Positions 60,879 to 64,000 of a stretch of 64,000 bases of DNA are shown here, piece by piece. This DNA comes from Jeongeupia sp. USM3 (GTDB taxonomy: Bacteria > Pseudomonadota > Gammaproteobacteria > Burkholderiales > Chitinibacteraceae): assembly GCF_001808185.1 (NCBI RefSeq), contig NZ_CP017668.1:3658001-3722000 (forward strand). Direction: 5' to 3'. The position numbers and the translations under genes were made by a program. A model generated the notes under the pieces. The model ran no database searches and was not told the origin of the DNA. It was given only the letters and a program-made list of their open reading frames with translations. Positions within the stretch are counted from its first letter, which is position 1; every line of letters starts with the position of its first letter.

Positions 60879-61374
60879 GCTGATTCTCGACCGGCAGATC
60901 GTCGACGATACCGCCACGCTGCTGCGCAATAGCGAGGACGGGGCGTTCGCCGCCGTGCCGGCGCAGGGCACCGTGATCGTGCCGCTGGCGCAGTACCTCG
61001 CGCAGAAGGCCGAGCTGACCGCGCGCGGCGACGTCGGCGTCTGGTTCTCGCCCGATGACGAACCCGAACTGCTCGGCGCCGATGCGGCGGGCCTCAAGCT
61101 GATCGCCGTCGAATTCCCGGCCTTCACCGACGGCCGCGGCTTCTCTATCGGCCGGCTGCTGCGCGAACGCTACGGTTTCACCGGCGAGCTGCGCGCCTTC
61201 GGCGACGTGTTCAAGGACACGCTGAACTACCTGACCCGCTGCGGTTTCAACGCCTTCGTGATCCGCGAGGACAAGGACATCGCCGAGGCGCTCAAGGGGC
61301 TCGACGACTTCACCGAGTCGTACCAGAGCAGCGTCGCCCAGCCGATGCCGCTGTTCCGTCGCCGCGCCGGCTGA
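60871..61374 (+). CDS. DUF934 family protein (sulfite reductase-associated)
   Basis: 167 residues of the DUF934 family, regularly found right after the sulfite reductase gene in betaproteobacteria. The conserved part is FPAFTDGRGFSIGRLLRERYGFTGELRAFGDVFKDTLNYLTRCGFNAF (about 85-130). It overlaps the reductase by eight bases, so the two are coupled. A role in electron supply to, or maturation of, the reductase is inferred from this constant neighbourhood. A terminator follows. Confidence 0.9.
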   Translation: MPKLILDRQIVDDTATLLRNSEDGAFAAVPAQGTVIVPLAQYLAQKAELTARGDVGVWFSPDDEPELLGADAAGLKLIAVEFPAFTDGRGFSIGRLLRERYGFTGELRAFGDVFKDTLNYLTRCGFNAFVIREDKDIAEALKGLDDFTESYQSSVAQPMPLFRRRAG

Positions 61375-61393
61375 CGTCGGCACGGCTTGCAAA

Positions 61394-61418
61394 GGGCGCA
61401 CCGCGGTGCGCCCTTTTT
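61394..61418 (+). terminator. Rho-independent terminator after the DUF934 gene
   Basis: Perfect palindrome GGGCGCACCG-CGGTGCGCCC followed by TTTTT. Confidence 0.85.
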
Positions 61419-61491
61419 GTATCGATGGCGTGAAAGCCGCGCGGTTTGACGTTGTCATCCAAATTATTTGCCTCGCTGCGGCGCCGCATTT

Positions 61492-61508
61492 CGTTGCAAG
61501 GTGCAACG
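61492..61508. promoter_or_regulatory. Candidate MarR operator
   Basis: CGTTGCA-AGG-TGCAACG is a perfect inverted repeat 47 bases upstream of the MarR start, in the promoter zone of the marR-exporter pair. The length and form suit a MarR dimer. Confidence 0.5.
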
Positions 61509-61555
61509 GTGGCGTTTACATTCAAAGGGACATCGATATCCATGGAGATTTCCGT

Positions 61556-61987
61556 ATGAGAGTCGACAAGGACGCGCGACAACTGCGCGAGCTCGTCTGG
61601 CGCTTCGTGCTCGAGGAGCGGGACCAGCTCGCCGCGATCAATCTGTCCCAGAACAGCCGCATTCTCGAAATGATGTACCGCGTCGGCCCGATGACGCAGT
61701 CGACACTGGGACAGATCCTCAACTTCGAGAAGAGCTGGATCAGCCGGATGGTCGACCAGCTGGTCGCCGAGGGCTGGGTCGAGCGCACGCCGAACCCGCA
61801 GGACCGGCGCAGCAACATCCTGGTACTGACCGCCGCCGGGCAGACGCACGCCAAGGACATCGGCACGATGTTCGACAAGCACGCGCGCGACGTGCTCGAC
61901 CGCGTGTCCGATGAGGCGCGGGACGAGTTGTTGCGGGCGATGACGCATCTGGGCAATGCGTTGCCGCCGCGCGCCGGCCATGGCTGA
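61556..61987 (+). CDS. MarR-family transcriptional regulator
   Basis: 143 residues. The winged helix-turn-helix is LSQNSRILEMMYRVGPMTQSTLGQILNFEKSWISRMVDQLVAEGWVERTPNPQDRRSNILVLT, with the D-R-R wing motif. The start ATG 61556 has GGAG upstream. The exporter gene begins inside its last codons (eight-base overlap), so regulator and pump are made from one message. It probably represses the operon until the drug binds. Confidence 0.9.
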   Translation: MRVDKDARQLRELVWRFVLEERDQLAAINLSQNSRILEMMYRVGPMTQSTLGQILNFEKSWISRMVDQLVAEGWVERTPNPQDRRSNILVLTAAGQTHAKDIGTMFDKHARDVLDRVSDEARDELLRAMTHLGNALPPRAGHG

Positions 61988-63536
61988 GCCGCGTTCGACC
62001 TGGGTCTCGATCGCCGCGATGAGCGGCATCTGTCTGGTCATGATGCTGATCGCGCTCGACCAGACCGTCGTCGGCACCGCCTTGCCGCGCGTCGTCGCCG
62101 AACTGCAGGGTTACGCGCTTTATCCGTGGGTGGCGTCGGCGTACCTGATGACCAATGCGGTGATGATCGCGATCACCGGCCGGCTCGGTGACCTGTACGG
62201 CCGCAAGCCGTTCGTGCTGGCGGCGATCGTGCTGTTCACGCTCGCGTCGGCGCTGTGCGGCATGGCGCAGAGCATGCTGCAGCTGGTGCTGGCACGGGCG
62301 CTGCAGGGGATCGGCGGCGGCATGCTTGCCGGCGCGGCGTTCGCGTCGGTCAGCGACCTGTTCCCCGATCCGCTGCAACGGGTGCGCTGGCAGGCAATGC
62401 TGTCGGCGACCTTTGGTATCGCCACCGCGATGGGGCCGGCACTTGGCGGCTGGCTGACCGAACACCTGGGCTGGCGCAGCGTGTTCTACGTCAATCTGCC
62501 GATCGGCCTGCTTGCCTTGCCGGTCGTGTGGCGCTACCTGCCGCATCAGGTCAACCACGACTCCGATGATCGTTCGATCGACTGGCTCGGCGCCGGCCTG
62601 CTGGCGGCCGGCTTCTGCGCGATCCTGTTCACCACCGAGCGTTTCGGTACGCTGGGCCTAGCCAGCCCGTGGCTGTGGGCGATGGTCGCCGGGACGGGAC
62701 TGGTGTGCTGGCTGTTCGTCCGCCACCAGTCACGCAGCCGCGCGCCGGTGATTCCGCCAAGGCTGTTTGCCGAGAAGGCCGTGCGGCAACTGTGCGTGCT
62801 CGGTTTCCTCACCGGGCTGGTGATGTTCGTGCTGATCTTCTATGCACCGCTGCTGCTGCAGGGCGGTTTCGGGCTGTCGCCAAAAGCGGCCGGCATGCTG
62901 GTGACGCCCTTGCTGGTCAGCATCACGGTCGGCAGCATCATCAACGGCCGGCTGGTACCGCGGCTGCCGCAGCCGGAAAAACTGATCTCGTGGGGACTGC
63001 TGGTGCTGATGTTCGGCACCGCTTTGCTGGCGACGCTGAACGACGCGACGCCGCACTGGCTGATGGCGCTGGGCTTTGCGATCTGCGGCCTGAGCCTCGG
63101 TTTCCAGCTGCCGAACCTGACGCTGCAGGTGCAAGCGTCGGTGGCGCGCGCCGACGTCGGCGTCGCGTCGGCACTGATCCAGATGACACGGATGCTCGGC
63201 AGCATGATCGGCGCCAGCGCCGCCGGGCTGGCGGTCGACTTGCGCTATCGCCAGCAGGTTGGCGAGGTGCTTGCCGGCGTCCACAGCCCGGACATCGTCC
63301 GCCTGCTCGACAGCCCGCAACTGCTGATCCGCGCGCAGGAGCAGGTGCAACTGGGCCAGCTCGCGGACCGGCTCGGGCTCGATGCCGCCGGCCTGCTCGA
63401 CGGTGCCCGGCTGTCCCTTGTCAGCGGCATCCACCTCGCGTTCTTCGCCTGCATCGTGGTAACGCTGCTTTGCTATCTGATCGCCCGGGGGCTGCCGCCC
63501 TTCGTCGCGGCGAGGACGCCGGCGGCGGCGCATTGA
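61980..63536 (+). CDS. DHA2-family MFS multidrug exporter (EmrB/QacA type)
   Basis: 518 residues with 14 predicted transmembrane helices. TM1 carries LIALDQTVVGTALPRV, typical of DHA2 (D-x-T-V-V). Motif A is GRLGDLYGRKPF, and motif C is FGIATAMGPALGGWLTEHLGWR. It exports hydrophobic drugs or toxicants by proton antiport. No membrane-fusion partner (EmrA) is adjacent. A CTCTTGCC-GTTT-GGCAAGAG hairpin (63563-63582) lies shortly after its stop and may help end transcription. Confidence 0.9.
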   Translation: MAEPRSTWVSIAAMSGICLVMMLIALDQTVVGTALPRVVAELQGYALYPWVASAYLMTNAVMIAITGRLGDLYGRKPFVLAAIVLFTLASALCGMAQSMLQLVLARALQGIGGGMLAGAAFASVSDLFPDPLQRVRWQAMLSATFGIATAMGPALGGWLTEHLGWRSVFYVNLPIGLLALPVVWRYLPHQVNHDSDDRSIDWLGAGLLAAGFCAILFTTERFGTLGLASPWLWAMVAGTGLVCWLFVRHQSRSRAPVIPPRLFAEKAVRQLCVLGFLTGLVMFVLIFYAPLLLQGGFGLSPKAAGMLVTPLLVSITVGSIINGRLVPRLPQPEKLISWGLLVLMFGTALLATLNDATPHWLMALGFAICGLSLGFQLPNLTLQVQASVARADVGVASALIQMTRMLGSMIGASAAGLAVDLRYRQQVGEVLAGVHSPDIVRLLDSPQLLIRAQEQVQLGQLADRLGLDAAGLLDGARLSLVSGIHLAFFACIVVTLLCYLIARGLPPFVAARTPAAAH

Positions 63537-63629
63537 CGACGGGCGCATGCCGTCGGGCTGAACTCTTGCCGTTTGGCAAGAGCAAGTCGATCACGGCGGC
63601 ACGGGCGTGGAGACGGTAAGATTCGCTCC

Positions 63630-64000
63630 ATGTCCGCTTCCACAATCCTCCGTCGTGCCGCGCCGCTGCTGCTGGCGGCGCTGCTTGCCGCGTGTGCCGG
63701 CACGCCCGACGCCGGCCCTGCGCCGGCCGGTTTCTACCGCGTGGCCCAGGGCGACACGCTCTGGCGCATCGCGACCAGGAATGGCCGCAGCGTGGCCGAG
63801 ATCAAGCGCTGGAACAAGCTCAGCGGCAACGACATCCAGACCGGCCAGTTGCTGCGCGTGGCGCCGCCCGGCACGTCGGGTGGCAGCGCGCCGTCGGGCG
63901 GCAAGCCCGCGCCGGCCAAACCGGCCCCGAGCAAACCCGCGGTCGACATCCGGCTGGCATGGCCGGTACCGGGGCAGGTGGTCGCGCGCTACAACGGCAG
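63630..64000 (+). CDS. LysM-domain lipoprotein, NlpD/EnvC type (cut by window end)
   Basis: Partial, at least 123 residues. A lipoprotein signal ends in LAAC with the lipidated Cys at 22. A LysM domain follows (about 36-80: YRVAQGDTLWRIATRNG...IKRWNKLSGNDIQTGQLLRV). A Pro/Ala/Lys linker comes next, and then the start of an M23-type domain (IRLAWPVPGQVVARYNG). It matches outer-membrane NlpD-like activators of cell-wall amidases. The 3' end lies outside the window. Confidence 0.85.
   Translation, partial: MSASTILRRAAPLLLAALLAACAGTPDAGPAPAGFYRVAQGDTLWRIATRNGRSVAEIKRWNKLSGNDIQTGQLLRVAPPGTSGGSAPSGGKPAPAKPAPSKPAVDIRLAWPVPGQVVARYNG

Overview
The window is GC-rich chromosome from a Gram-negative bacterium. 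The housekeeping set (alaS, recA-recX, orn, hslO, pgk, zapE, pepN) and several lineage markers fit a betaproteobacterium of the order Neisseriales, plausibly a Chitinibacteraceae-like genus. Those markers are a betaproteobacterial proteasome-like hydrolase, a sulfite reductase followed by a DUF934 gene, and a nemR-yqhD-curA-nemA cluster. The taxonomic placement is inference. No tRNA, rRNA, CRISPR array or prophage was seen.

Region by region. 1-1304 is the edge of an integron: a probable attI site and two low-GC gene cassettes, each ending in an attC-like site, with a possible divergent integrase start at the left edge. 1377-15320 is ordinary chromosome: a methyltransferase, a Do-like periplasmic protease, 2,4-dienoyl-CoA reductase, peroxiredoxin, ZapE, a quinone oxidoreductase, oligoribonuclease, PncC, a proteasome-like Ntn hydrolase whose 5' end is tandemly triplicated, and Hsp33. 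Five intergenic palindromic repeats and one small-RNA candidate lie in this stretch. 15367-16600 is an IS110-family (IS1111-type) insertion. 16732-25174 is mostly on the minus strand: alaS with two small downstream genes, a Bcr/CflA exporter, a DsbA-like/NmrA-like pair with a divergent LysR regulator, recX and recA.

25391-31375 holds dadA and an archaic (Csu-like) chaperone-usher pilus operon of six genes. After pgk, 32878-36953 is an iron-uptake group: a PepSY-type membrane protein, a flavin/2Fe-2S reductase and a FecA-like TonB-dependent receptor behind a Fur-like box. 36978-40158 carries a LysR regulator, a YahK-like alcohol dehydrogenase, a cupin and a conserved hypothetical gene. An IS481-family element (40400-41479) abuts the 3' remnant of an arylsulfatase gene. 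42072-46135 is an electrophile/aldehyde detoxification cluster (nemA, curA, yqhD, nemR) with two NemR-type operators.

46201-55275 contains a LysR regulator divergent from a DoxX/extradiol-dioxygenase pair. A 600-bp leader with three hairpins and a perfect FNR box then precedes a chemotaxis receptor. A decayed copy of the receptor's 3' end follows, then a MalT-like LuxR regulator overlapping a c-di-GMP phosphodiesterase. 55285-64000 has a quinone-oxidoreductase-like gene, pepN, the sulfite reductase/DUF934 pair, a MarR-controlled DHA2 exporter, and the start of a LysM (NlpD-type) lipoprotein cut by the window edge.

The most unusual items are the integron edge, the triplicated proteasome-like gene start, the antisense-to-Shine-Dalgarno small-RNA candidate at 11594-11659, the covarying intergenic repeats, the structured FNR-controlled receptor leader, and a Gram-positive-style SOS palindrome in front of recA.
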